Virus record (IMG/VR): IMGVR_UViG_3300043466_000709
Coordinates: 1-22,461 of that record
Source of the DNA: a virus
Strand: one strand, 5' to 3'
Length of the DNA: 22,461 nucleotides
Shown here: positions 11,001 through 16,127 of the stretch, one piece after another
Layout: each line of letters begins with the position of its first letter
Numbering within the stretch: position 1 is the stretch's first letter
Notes under the pieces: generated by a model
What the model was told of the DNA's origin: nothing
The model's input: only the letters and a program-made list of their open reading frames with translations
Databases searched by the model: none
Made by a program: the position numbers and the translations under genes

Positions 11001-11373
11001 CCTTGTGTGGCAACGCATGGGCTTCAGCCCAGCCGACGTTCAGTTTGCACGTGACAGCACGTTCAAGCTGACTGGCGTCCAGCAGCAAATCATGATTCAG
11101 CGTAACCAACTGGTTAACAAACTCAAGTTTGCTGCGCGCAAGGAAGACTACGACTCCTTGGACGAGATTCGCGAAGAGGAAGTTGCTGACTTCAACGAGC
11201 GCAACCCGGACTACAAACTGACTGGAGCGCAGATCCGCGAGATCCTCAAGGAAGACAGGGAGAAGCGGGAGAAGGCTCGCGCCGGTATGACTATCGACAA
11301 GAAGAACCGCGCCTTGTTTGAAGAATCGGTCGAGAACGTCGAGCGTCGTCTGGAGCGTCGCTTGGAGAAATAA
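5020..11373 (+). CDS. Giant polyvalent/internal virion protein with zincin-like HExxH domain
   Basis: This is a 2117-residue protein starting at an ATG preceded by AGGGGGCG. In order it has a small N-terminal domain (3-48, beginning ITVTFENGS); a Gly/Ala-rich hydrophobic region (about 225-425); Pro/Ala/Glu linkers with an imperfect 19-residue repeat (446-483); an AT-hook-like KRGRPK (755-760); a zincin-like domain (about 900-1120) with HEILH (H988, E989, H992) and a candidate third ligand E1064 in EFLAYG; then about 900 mostly helical residues with a hydrophobic stretch near 1780-1840 and a charged C-terminal tail. Very large multi-domain proteins of this kind are known in phages as polyvalent proteins, thought to be packaged and delivered into the host with the DNA. 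The metalloprotease activity, ejection and DNA contact here are inferred. It is the last rightward gene. Confidence 0.8.
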   Translation: MPRDITVTFENGSTAIYKNAPDNITPEMATARARKDYGLNVIALDGGRAAPAPAPASASARTPAPAEEPAVNPEFAGFMEALQPPAREEKPRKKYTGSVLDTVPPEILRETRPFTQEEGLLLSQRDFAEGKPKPREQFAEMRAAPPELPKRTLRQINADIWAGVTQGGIGFFKGITDNINAGDNPASAALDVIDQGLEKYFKSPQLKESAFQRQTKINQIQRLQGEMAAASYAARSLLSPAGADIVARGGGSLLPTIGLSLLQVGAKGMAATNMLSTAGESAKESAEALRKLTPEQWSNSDAYQELRASGLNHKDSVAILAPIFALPAQTTGAAAGYLAGRIGAEEMLAGRAVGAGVRGRGARALSELGTEQVETIAPKVVGNIVTGTMDEGVSPVSGLGQAIVETAAGTVPGAALAASGRARPAEPPAAVPAEPAAVEPEAPPAPAERIEPTFEERAVPAIPEPAGRVEPTLEGKPAAPEERRRPATAQQIEELKATLPFLSDAEAAAIIEAREARAQVDAERRAAIEPPAMRAPEAADAQSARLQELYDDAIVKGASPEQAITVAREQLAIEQQEAVGEERVAETVTAPSGEGVSVAGQPPAGTPTGGLAGAERAGVVPAEADVGQPPAREGEQPGAVTPKVEETLEEADARFAAEDAAYQKQVDEDKSTGQFHAQTAFDQRGAYKDLDDAIDSYRENLADTLSEQGITDPNRFNVTLDAFNAEVAKLKAAEAPTAPPKIELAPIEPPKSAAKRGRPKAELTPEQQAEKAAQRKATQGALIKADREVKKLVSTIDKAAQPLDESQITDEEALIEARNERAANRRGAIRRLLELEPQFRGTALGNRIKTALARPDIKPQELADIKRGIEATKRALGDKGVSSAIFAEGVFPVNPSLSKAKNANQALSAIIATGSPFQRMLARRLRGLVNNTRFVVLEEGQPLPDELKKFEKSWQRANGMYVPSLNTVYVRGASAGRAQGVNNVTALHEILHAATVRKIGFGTVAFARASRRSPELQRFVAELVSTMDLAKAVYDRRLAAKTLSPEVRSLVERTNGEVFDDPMEFLAYGMSDPDFQLFLMRVPGRIKDETAFSRFVRAIMDLFGIGPRDYSAFSDLVNVTDRILAQRTTPIMEAFEPSQPLLQRDEKLAEQEGIRSAKKLKKDMDKALEGLRKSKASELHKHQGAMQKLRDQNPVSKAIDVIYSKADYKTKQVLANAPSFDFVARWTQKELPMIGDAYVVVQKMLGHMADLRETAVSQVQMLDRDFRKNKGLEEKLNDILPVVTIMEVDPSQSDALEREKRLDAMYKGLGEEGQKTYKRVIDYHANLRDYQEYLLDKMIKDLPGLDEDTKKNMLARIYAKFQDERRIEPYLPLIRDPGDFFLAVGEGDNVQIYTYETREQRQEDAERIAREDYGGKPVGQLLETQEFAMINEPGELRRSLDIRNTLLSELFNAIDSRVPEAGKAGESFAAMNEQLKNDMFDIWLAAMPEQAFRKQFMNRKNRPGYRPDIKRNIASHIARMAPALARLRYGNELRSEQIRLREAVRVREDLTPFKQSVDERINGVMNPQGASMWDSVAGAANKLTYLTYLTGAATAFLQPMSIYISALPILIANHGANPARVAAALAKNVGYMKQYGIVKTMPDGTTKYVAPSLANSKMLTPDEQRAVKAMTSMNVSQQTYAGFLWDAAAGREDDIVQGKGAKAADFLLNALLRNTERLTREVVYLSSYQLGRKRGLSEQEAILQAAADVKESLGDYDLAGRPTWMQGPFGRILFSMKMYPLVVTQQLFGNMYRMIPGLNKEGKKEAFIKFSGIVMTTASIAGVYNMPFADLLITMLTKFLGEQDEDELPEGLKQKDPVLWFKTVFMPEQLGRFSVGGVPLDVIIGEGPLTALTGRAIGQRIGLNDLWFRDGKPSPDLVTSMQAFAFSFFPLASYSTSLLKAFQDFAIGDYQRAMERAVPLATARNFLVAERIKKEGFETPGGKQVQPEDVTTADLVWQRMGFSPADVQFARDSTFKLTGVQQQIMIQRNQLVNKLKFAARKEDYDSLDEIREEEVADFNERNPDYKLTGAQIREILKEDREKREKARAGMTIDKKNRALFEESVENVERRLERRLEK
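6355..6468 (+). repeat. Imperfect 57-nt tandem repeat in the linker of the giant protein
   Basis: Two adjacent 57-nt units starting at 6355 and 6412 each encode a segment of the form PA-x-R-I/V-EPT-F/L-E followed by a Pro/Ala-rich tail. They sit in the Pro/Ala/Glu-rich linker between the hydrophobic region and the helical region of the 2117-residue protein. This is a minor length-variable linker element. Confidence 0.5.
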
Positions 11374-11376
11374 AAA

Positions 11377-11399
11377 AGCCCCGGCGCGATGCCGGGGCT
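11377..11399 (-). terminator. Rho-independent terminator of the leftward operon
   Basis: A 9-bp perfect GC-rich stem (AGCCCCGGC / GCCGGGGCT) with a 5-nt loop is followed, on the minus strand, by six T residues (complement of 11372-11377). It therefore terminates the leftward replication transcript. It begins 4 nt after the stop codon of the rightward giant gene. The rightward side of the hairpin has no U-tract (GAAGGATT), so termination of the rightward transcript here is doubtful. Confidence 0.88.
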
Positions 11400-11467
11400 G
11401 AAGGATTGGAAGGAGCTAACTTCCGAGAGGAGATACGCACAGCAACGTGTGCGGCGCTAGTGTAGCG
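11400..11467. other. Short intergenic stretch between convergent operons
   Basis: No gene of usable length is seen. It contains a weak inverted repeat (GGAAG, 7 nt, CTTCC) near 11408-11424 and a 12-nt match, GAAGGAGCTAAC, to the ribosome-binding leader found downstream of promoter PA. No start codon follows it at a useful distance. Confidence 0.5.
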
Positions 11468-11662
11468 TTAAACGCGCCACACCCGCAATCCTTTGACCCC
11501 CTGCTCGATCACTACTTTGCTCACTAGCTGTAGCTTCAATCGCTTAGCTGCGCTTTCTATCGTACGTCTAGCCTCTCGGTGGTCAATGCAGGGTACAAAG
11601 AACGAGTACCCCTTGCGCATCTTCCGCCAATCAATCGTGTAGCTTATCTTCTCGATCTGCAT
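11468..11662 (-). CDS. Small basic phage protein of unknown function (64 aa)
   Basis: The frame extends upstream, but the ATG at 11662 gives a compact 64-residue protein, and the segment upstream of it is antisense-like filler overlapping the primase gene. Visible features are a DWRKM segment, KGYSFFVPCID, a basic helix (about 29-45) and a C-terminal GLRVWRV. The pattern of a G-x-SFFVP strand, a helix and a final G-h-RVWR recurs in short phage proteins I have seen annotated as hypothetical. It overlaps the 3' end of the primase-helicase gene by 32 nt and is the last gene before the terminator. No strong ribosome binding site is visible, so translation may depend on coupling. The function is unknown; the basic helix and compact size would fit a nucleic-acid-binding accessory. 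Confidence 0.6.
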   Translation of the reverse strand: MQIEKISYTIDWRKMRKGYSFFVPCIDHREARRTIESAAKRLKLQLVSKVVIEQGVKGLRVWRV

Positions 11663-14474
11663 CTTCGGGCGGCAGGAAGTCCTCAGTGCGGAAGAACTCG
11701 TCGCGGGAAGTGTCCAGCTCAATGGCACGGACAGCCGGAGAGACGACCTTCATCCCCTTGGCCATGCGCTTGTTGACGACGCCAGCCAGGATGTTGTTCC
11801 CCTTCAACTGATCCAGCCAATTCTTGTAGCCAATCTGGCGCTCGGCGCAGTGCGCACGGATAGCTGCCACAGTGATGAACAAGCGTTTGGTGTCCGGCTC
11901 GTAGCGTATGAGCAGCTCTCCTCTTGGTTCTAGGATGGGTGCGCAGTCCAACTTGGTACGTGCGTCGGCGATACCGTTGACCACCACGATGTTGTTAATG
12001 TGGCTGTTGATGAAGTCACCCAGGATGTAGTTGCCCTCGTGCGTCGGCGGTGCAATGTCCTCGCGCATCACCTTCAGGATTTCCTTGAGCCACTCGTAGA
12101 TGGCCCGCATGTCGTAGTCGTGCAGGCCGAGCTTCTTGGCGATCAGACCCCCGGTGATGTTGCACGCAGCGATGGCCGACCAGAAACGCTCGCGGGAGGT
12201 GAACTGCATCTCGGCGTCAATCTTGGCCTGCACCTGACGCAGCGTAGCCTTGGCTTCCTCAAGGTTGTGCACGAGCCACTCGGCATAAATGTCCCCAGCG
12301 TGCCCGAAGTTCTCGAACAGTTGCTGGTCGAACATCCGCTTGCCTTCGGCGGTGTCGATGAGGCTAGTCGGCTCGATCTGGTACTCGAACAAACGCATCG
12401 ACTCGCCGTCCGGGGAGTCCTTGGCCAGACGCAGCTTCTCGTAGAACGAGGCGTTAGCCGAGGTGAGGGTGATGCCCTGCCAACTCGTGAAGTTGATCCG
12501 CATCTCGTTAGCCGACGCCTTCATCCGGTTCTTGCCCCGGCCCTGGCTGATGCTGTACGCCAGATCGGAGAACTCCATGGCCCCGGTGTTCGTGATCTCG
12601 TCGATGGTGTTGGCGAGGTTGTTGAGCACGCCCAGGCGGTGCATCTTGGAGTTGTAGGTGTCCTTCGGGATAGATGCCAGACTCTTGGGATGGCCAATGA
12701 TGCTGTTGCACATGTACAGCGTGGTGGACTTGCCTGTACCGGAGCGGGGGTAGATCACGTTGATGATGGCGCCGCTGATGCCCGTGAATTTCAGCAGCAA
12801 CGACCCGAACCCGGTGAGGGCAGCGAAAGCGTGCGGCTCAAGCCCCTTGCGAGCGTACATATTGAACACTTCTTTCCACGCCTCCAGCGAGCCGCAGGGC
12901 TTGATCATGTCGATCACGTCGGACGTTGCCGACGATGGAGGGCTGTAGAAGGTGCCGTCTTTTGTGATCTCGCGGTCACCGATGATGATCTTGGAGTCGC
13001 CATCGACCCACCCGAACTGTGTGCGCATGATCTCTGCCTTGTTTGTAATCTGTAGGTTTTTGACGGAGGTGATCAGGTAGTTCAGCAAATTCTTAGTTTG
13101 TGTATCTCCTGCGGCTACCCCTTGCTTGGCTAACTCTTCGCGCAGTCGGTCCTTGACCACGATGTTGGACAGCGGCACCGGAAACTCCCGTGCACCATCT
13201 CTCGGCAGGTCCAGGTGCACCAGGGCCACCTCACCATCGACCGGGTCACGCATGCGCTTCTTGATGTACAGGTTGTTCTCGTACACCATGATCGGCTCTT
13301 CTTCCGCGCCGACGTTCATGTAAATCGCACCACTTTTAGCCCGGAAGTACGGGTCTGGCAAGGGCGGGTATGTGACGCTAGCGGTAGCGTGCCCGTTTTC
13401 TTCGCCGTCACCGTCGTCGGGCGCTTCCTCCCTGGCGATCTCCAGGCCGAGCATGATGGGCGACTTGAACTTGCCCTGGTTGGGGCACCCTTCGCAGCCA
13501 CCAGGGTTCTCGCGCTCAAAGGTTGTGCACAGGTGTGGGCCACCAATGTCCGAAGCCTTCTTATCGGTCTCCCCCTCTGAGTAGCCGGGGTAGTCCTTCG
13601 ACATCTTGTGGATGGCTTCGTCGCGGTCAATGCAGTGGGTCGCAATAGACAGGGCCGAGCGCCACAGGTTGTACTCAATGTCGGCTTGGTTCTCGTAGCA
13701 GTAGAGCAACTGCTTGCAGCCATCGCCCTTGGCCGACTTGATCATGATGGTGCTGAAACGCTTGACGCGATCTTCCAGCATGGACTCCATCAGGGGACTC
13801 ATCCGCCGAGGGATGTAGTCGCGCTCTTCCTCAGGCTCGGGCGCGTTGATCAGCGCCTTCCAATCTTCGTAGCTGCGTACGTCGTACTGATCGTTGACGA
13901 CGGTTACAACCTGAGGGTTCTGTTTGTCTTTGAAGTTGTACGTGCCGGGTTCTCGCAGCACGCGAGACGCCTCGAACACAGCCGTGTCCACGATCAGCTT
14001 TTCTTCCAGCGCGAGATCGCGCAGGCGCTTGGACAACGACTCCCACACATTGCGGGGGATGGTCTCGGACAGCACCCAGTAGAAGTGCAGGCCGTAACCC
14101 GAGTCGATGATGATGGGGCGGGGGAGCTTGAACTTTAAGCAGAAAGCCCTGACTGCTTCCAGACCAGTACGCTGATCTATGTAGCCGCAGATCTTGCCCT
14201 TCTTGTTGGGCGCTGCTTTGTCTGGACCGCAATCAATGTCCATCCACAGTGCGCGGAAGAACTTGGCGTTGGAGTGCTCTCTGTGTCCTGCATCCCCATA
14301 CTTGGCGCAGCCGAAGTACGCATCGAAGCCGTTATCTACGAGCCACTGAGTCTTGTCGTCAAGCTCTTTGCGTGTCTCGTGGAACGTCTGCTCTATGTAT
14401 CTTCCCTTGCCCCATGAGCAGTACATACCCTCTGGAGGGAGTACTACGCTTAGCAAATCAAAGTTGCTTGTCAT
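11631..14474 (-). CDS. Primase-helicase (AEP-like primase fused to DUF927-like helicase)
   Basis: This is probably the replicative primase-helicase. I chose ATG 14474 (947 aa) over an in-frame TTG at 14486. Neither has a clear ribosome binding site. The N-terminal third looks like an archaeo-eukaryotic primase: MDIDCG with D79/D81, SGYGLHF with H130, and an R-x-PGTYNFKD segment downstream. A likely zinc site follows (H314, C316, C327, C330). The C-terminal half has a Walker A, RSGTGKST (K582), a Walker B, TIDEI (D625, E626), and an ITLTSAN sensor-like segment, resembling the DUF927 helicase superfamily. It would prime and unwind DNA for the family-A polymerase encoded in the PB operon. It lies in the PA operon downstream of the probable SSB and an HTH gene, separated from the latter by a hairpin. 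Confidence 0.85.
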   Translation of the reverse strand: MTSNFDLLSVVLPPEGMYCSWGKGRYIEQTFHETRKELDDKTQWLVDNGFDAYFGCAKYGDAGHREHSNAKFFRALWMDIDCGPDKAAPNKKGKICGYIDQRTGLEAVRAFCLKFKLPRPIIIDSGYGLHFYWVLSETIPRNVWESLSKRLRDLALEEKLIVDTAVFEASRVLREPGTYNFKDKQNPQVVTVVNDQYDVRSYEDWKALINAPEPEEERDYIPRRMSPLMESMLEDRVKRFSTIMIKSAKGDGCKQLLYCYENQADIEYNLWRSALSIATHCIDRDEAIHKMSKDYPGYSEGETDKKASDIGGPHLCTTFERENPGGCEGCPNQGKFKSPIMLGLEIAREEAPDDGDGEENGHATASVTYPPLPDPYFRAKSGAIYMNVGAEEEPIMVYENNLYIKKRMRDPVDGEVALVHLDLPRDGAREFPVPLSNIVVKDRLREELAKQGVAAGDTQTKNLLNYLITSVKNLQITNKAEIMRTQFGWVDGDSKIIIGDREITKDGTFYSPPSSATSDVIDMIKPCGSLEAWKEVFNMYARKGLEPHAFAALTGFGSLLLKFTGISGAIINVIYPRSGTGKSTTLYMCNSIIGHPKSLASIPKDTYNSKMHRLGVLNNLANTIDEITNTGAMEFSDLAYSISQGRGKNRMKASANEMRINFTSWQGITLTSANASFYEKLRLAKDSPDGESMRLFEYQIEPTSLIDTAEGKRMFDQQLFENFGHAGDIYAEWLVHNLEEAKATLRQVQAKIDAEMQFTSRERFWSAIAACNITGGLIAKKLGLHDYDMRAIYEWLKEILKVMREDIAPPTHEGNYILGDFINSHINNIVVVNGIADARTKLDCAPILEPRGELLIRYEPDTKRLFITVAAIRAHCAERQIGYKNWLDQLKGNNILAGVVNKRMAKGMKVVSPAVRAIELDTSRDEFFRTEDFLPPEDADREDKLHD

Positions 14475-14493
14475 TAGGCACCACAAATAGGAT

Positions 14494-14521
14494 GTAGTGC
14501 AGGGCCGAAGCCCCGCACCAC
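14494..14521 (-). promoter_or_regulatory. UUCG-tetraloop RNA hairpin between HTH gene and primase gene
   Basis: On the minus strand the RNA would fold into GUGGUGCGGGGC, UUCG, GCCCUGCACUAC: 12 pairs with two G-U wobbles and a C(UUCG)G tetraloop, a very stable form. It fills most of the 52-nt gap between the HTH stop codon and the primase ATG, and its base ends about 20 nt before that ATG. No U-tract follows, so it is not a standard terminator. It could set relative expression by processing, pausing or partial attenuation. Confidence 0.6.
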
Positions 14522-14526
14522 CCGGA

Positions 14527-14760
14527 TTACTTCGTCAGGGTTTTGATGTATGTGAGGATTGGGCGCAGCAGCTCTCGGCTGGGCTCGTGCACCCCGGCAA
14601 ACCAGTTGTAGACGGTTTGACGAGACACACCAAAGCGTTCAGCAATCTGAGCCACTGGCACCCTCTTCGCTATACACAAGCGACCCAGAGCCACGCCTAC
14701 CTGCCGCTTATCTGCACTCTTGTTTAGATCAACGGTGTATTGGCTGTATCCGCGAGTCAT
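14527..14760 (-). CDS. Small HTH DNA-binding protein, candidate operon regulator
   Basis: This is a 77-residue basic protein. The ATG at 14760 is preceded by GAAGAAGGGTAATCA, a good ribosome binding site. The middle segment (35-56: PVAQIAERFGVSRQTVYNW) is a classical helix-turn-helix with alanine in the first helix, glycine at the turn and SRQTV in the recognition helix. A preceding VALGRLCI segment completes the small domain. Similar stand-alone HTH proteins occur in marine and freshwater phages. It starts 4 nt after the stop of the probable SSB gene and precedes the primase-helicase. Its small size and lack of other domains suggest a transcriptional regulator. The palindromes at promoters PA and PB are the obvious candidate targets, but nothing in the sequence proves the link. 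Confidence 0.8.
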   Translation of the reverse strand: MTRGYSQYTVDLNKSADKRQVGVALGRLCIAKRVPVAQIAERFGVSRQTVYNWFAGVHEPSRELLRPILTYIKTLTK

Positions 14761-14763
14761 TGA

Positions 14764-15627
14764 TTACCCTTCTTCACTCCAGGCAGACACCACGTCCGAC
14801 AGGTTCTTCTTACCCGTGGGCTCGGCGTCGGCCTTCTTGCTTGCGCGCTTGGTCGGCTCGGGCTCCTCGGCTTTGGGTGCGGCGAGAGCAGGCTGCTTCG
14901 TTACACCGTCGGCTTGGGAGGGAGTCATGACCACGAGAGCCTTGGTCTGCTCAGTACCGGCAACCTTGGTCACCACTTCGTACTCATTACGCTTGACGTA
15001 ACGGGTCGGGTTGAACAGCACAGACTGATTGTCGTTGTCCTCGTTGAAGGAGATGCGCGTCACCACGTAGTCGATGCTCTTGCCGTTGCTGCTCAAGTAC
15101 TTGGTGTAGTTCTCGAACGTGAACGTGCCATCGCCACCGTCACCGAACAGCGACTTGGATGCAAGGTTCATCTGGTAGACCTCCCCTTCCAGGTTGGTGC
15201 CAAAGTCCTGCTCCAACACAACAGCGATGCGGCGGCTGTAACGGCACGCCTTCGACTGACCCTGGCCCGAACCTTTGACGTTCTGAGGGCAGTCGTTGCA
15301 GTTGTGGTGCTGCGGGTTAGCTGCCTTAGCGTCGGGCTTGTTGCCGTCATTGCTGAAGCAGTCGGGTGCGGTCGGCTCGGCATCGGGACTCCACGCCTTC
15401 GCGTAGAAGATACGGCCTACCTTCGGTGCGGCATTGACGATCACGGCGTTCAGGTCGCCCTTGATCTTGCCCATCTCCTCGCCACCGACGACGAGTTTGA
15501 ACGTGCCGTTCTTGGGCACGATGCGCTTGATGCCAGTCTTGTTACCCGCGAGTTGCTTGGTCAGCTCGCTGACGCCTGCGGTTTGCAGGAACTCGGGTAC
15601 ATCTTGGCTGAGGATGAGATTGCTCAT
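14764..15627 (-). CDS. Probable single-stranded DNA-binding protein with Cys cluster
   Basis: This is a 287-residue protein. The ATG at 15627 is preceded by AAAGGAAAG. The N-terminal half has alternating strand-like segments (GTFKLVVGG, NAVIVNAAPKVGRIFY) and a Cys/His-rich insert: C90, H107/H108, C110, C113 and C128 (C-N-D-C-P and K-A-C-R), a plausible zinc site. After residue 225 the chain turns into an Ala/Pro/Lys/Glu-rich linker and ends in an acidic, aromatic tail (SAWSEEG), like the flexible acidic tail of phage and bacterial SSBs that recruits partners. I recognise related proteins in many environmental phages without an established function. Gene order (coiled-coil protein, this gene, HTH, primase-helicase) fits a replication role. 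SSB is an inference from architecture and context. Confidence 0.6.
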   Translation of the reverse strand: MSNLILSQDVPEFLQTAGVSELTKQLAGNKTGIKRIVPKNGTFKLVVGGEEMGKIKGDLNAVIVNAAPKVGRIFYAKAWSPDAEPTAPDCFSNDGNKPDAKAANPQHHNCNDCPQNVKGSGQGQSKACRYSRRIAVVLEQDFGTNLEGEVYQMNLASKSLFGDGGDGTFTFENYTKYLSSNGKSIDYVVTRISFNEDNDNQSVLFNPTRYVKRNEYEVVTKVAGTEQTKALVVMTPSQADGVTKQPALAAPKAEEPEPTKRASKKADAEPTGKKNLSDVVSAWSEEG

Positions 15628-15629
15628 TT

Positions 15630-16067
15630 CTAACTTTCCTTTGAACGTCTAACGACCACGGTGAACTCCCGCTCGACATTGAGCCCTGCGGGATGGCTAT
15701 TCGGATTCTCTTCAAGAAACTGCTTCATGTGGGTCTGATGAAGCCGCTTCTCCAGCAGGGCAAATGCACGATGCTTCTCGATGAAGCTGTACATCGAATC
15801 CCAGTCATTCGTCCAGTACCGTGACTTGACAGAACGGATGACGGTGCCTGCATTTGTCTTGATGCTGCTGGCGTCTACCGCCTTGCAGATCTCCAGCATC
15901 TCGCTTTCGATGAGCTTGAGTTGGTTCTCCAGCTCTTCGTCTGCACGCTCGTAGTTGCGCTTGAGATCGCTGCGTGCATCCCTGATCTTGATGTAGGTTG
16001 CAGTCAGCTGTTCAAGCGGCACGCCGCTGATTTCAGGGGTAGGTTGGGCTTGGACTTCGGCGTCCAT
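15630..16067 (-). CDS. Conserved phage coiled-coil protein (145 aa), first gene of the PA operon
   Basis: The ATG at 16067 is preceded by GAAGGAGCTAAC and lies about 24 nt from the predicted start of transcription. Residues 20-65 form a heptad-rich charged helix (LTATYIKIRDARSDLKRNYE and onward), likely coiled coil. This is followed by a compact domain with SIKTNAGTVIRS (68-79), aromatic YWTNDWDSMYSF (84-95), a helix, and PAGLNVEREFTVVVRR (126-141). The layout of a coiled coil plus a small beta domain ending in VEREFTVVVRR is one I know from uncharacterised proteins of phage replication clusters. Gam-like and Gp157-like families also have an N-terminal coiled coil, but the match is not convincing. 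It ends 2 nt before the probable SSB gene. The function is unknown. Confidence 0.7.
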   Translation of the reverse strand: MDAEVQAQPTPEISGVPLEQLTATYIKIRDARSDLKRNYERADEELENQLKLIESEMLEICKAVDASSIKTNAGTVIRSVKSRYWTNDWDSMYSFIEKHRAFALLEKRLHQTHMKQFLEENPNSHPAGLNVEREFTVVVRRSKES

Positions 16068-16069
16068 GT

Positions 16070-16088
16070 TAGCTCCTTCGTTGTTGTG
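16070..16088 (-). repeat. 19-nt leader repeat, copy A (contains ribosome binding site)
   Basis: The + strand sequence TAGCTCCTTCGTTGTTGTG is identical to 21776-21794. On the minus strand it reads CACAACAACGAAGGAGCTA, placing GAAGGAG just before each operon's first ATG. It is the 5' untranslated leader of the PA transcript. Confidence 0.85.
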
Positions 16089-16097
16089 ATGGGGTCT

Positions 16098-16125
16098 ATT
16101 ATGCGGGCTTCCTTGACTTTGTCAA
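16098..16125 (-). promoter_or_regulatory. Sigma-70-like promoter PA
   Basis: On the minus strand there is a perfect -35 TTGACA (complement of 16120-16125), a 16-nt spacer and a -10 CATAAT (complement of 16098-16103). It lies at the very end of the SNF2 helicase gene and drives the 145-aa protein, probable SSB, HTH and primase-helicase series. The predicted transcript starts near 16091 and has a short leader of about 24 nt. Confidence 0.8.
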
Positions 16126-16127
16126 GT
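16110..16127. repeat. Operator-like 18-nt repeat overlapping the -35 of PA, copy A
   Basis: TCCTTGACTTTGTCAAGT is identical to 21812-21829. Within it, CTTGAC-TTT-GTCAAG is a perfect inverted repeat with 6-nt arms (16112-16126). The -35 box lies inside the palindrome, and the palindrome also covers the stop codon of the SNF2 helicase gene. A dimeric repressor bound here would block RNA polymerase. It could in principle also bind an activator. Confidence 0.75.

Noticed and set aside
11409-11420. GAAGGAGCTAAC on the + strand, identical to the PA ribosome-binding leader
   Set aside because: No start codon with a useful frame follows. It is probably a chance match or a remnant, and it lies in the short gap between convergent operons.
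12000-13055. Long + strand open frame of 351 codons opposite the primase-helicase gene
   Set aside because: It is an antisense shadow. The minus-strand protein has clear primase and Walker motifs, whereas the + frame has low-complexity Val/Gly/Leu composition and no recognisable domain.
14475-14486. TTG start adding four residues to the primase-helicase
   Set aside because: The ATG at 14474 is preferred by codon. Neither start has a clear ribosome binding site, so this remains slightly uncertain.
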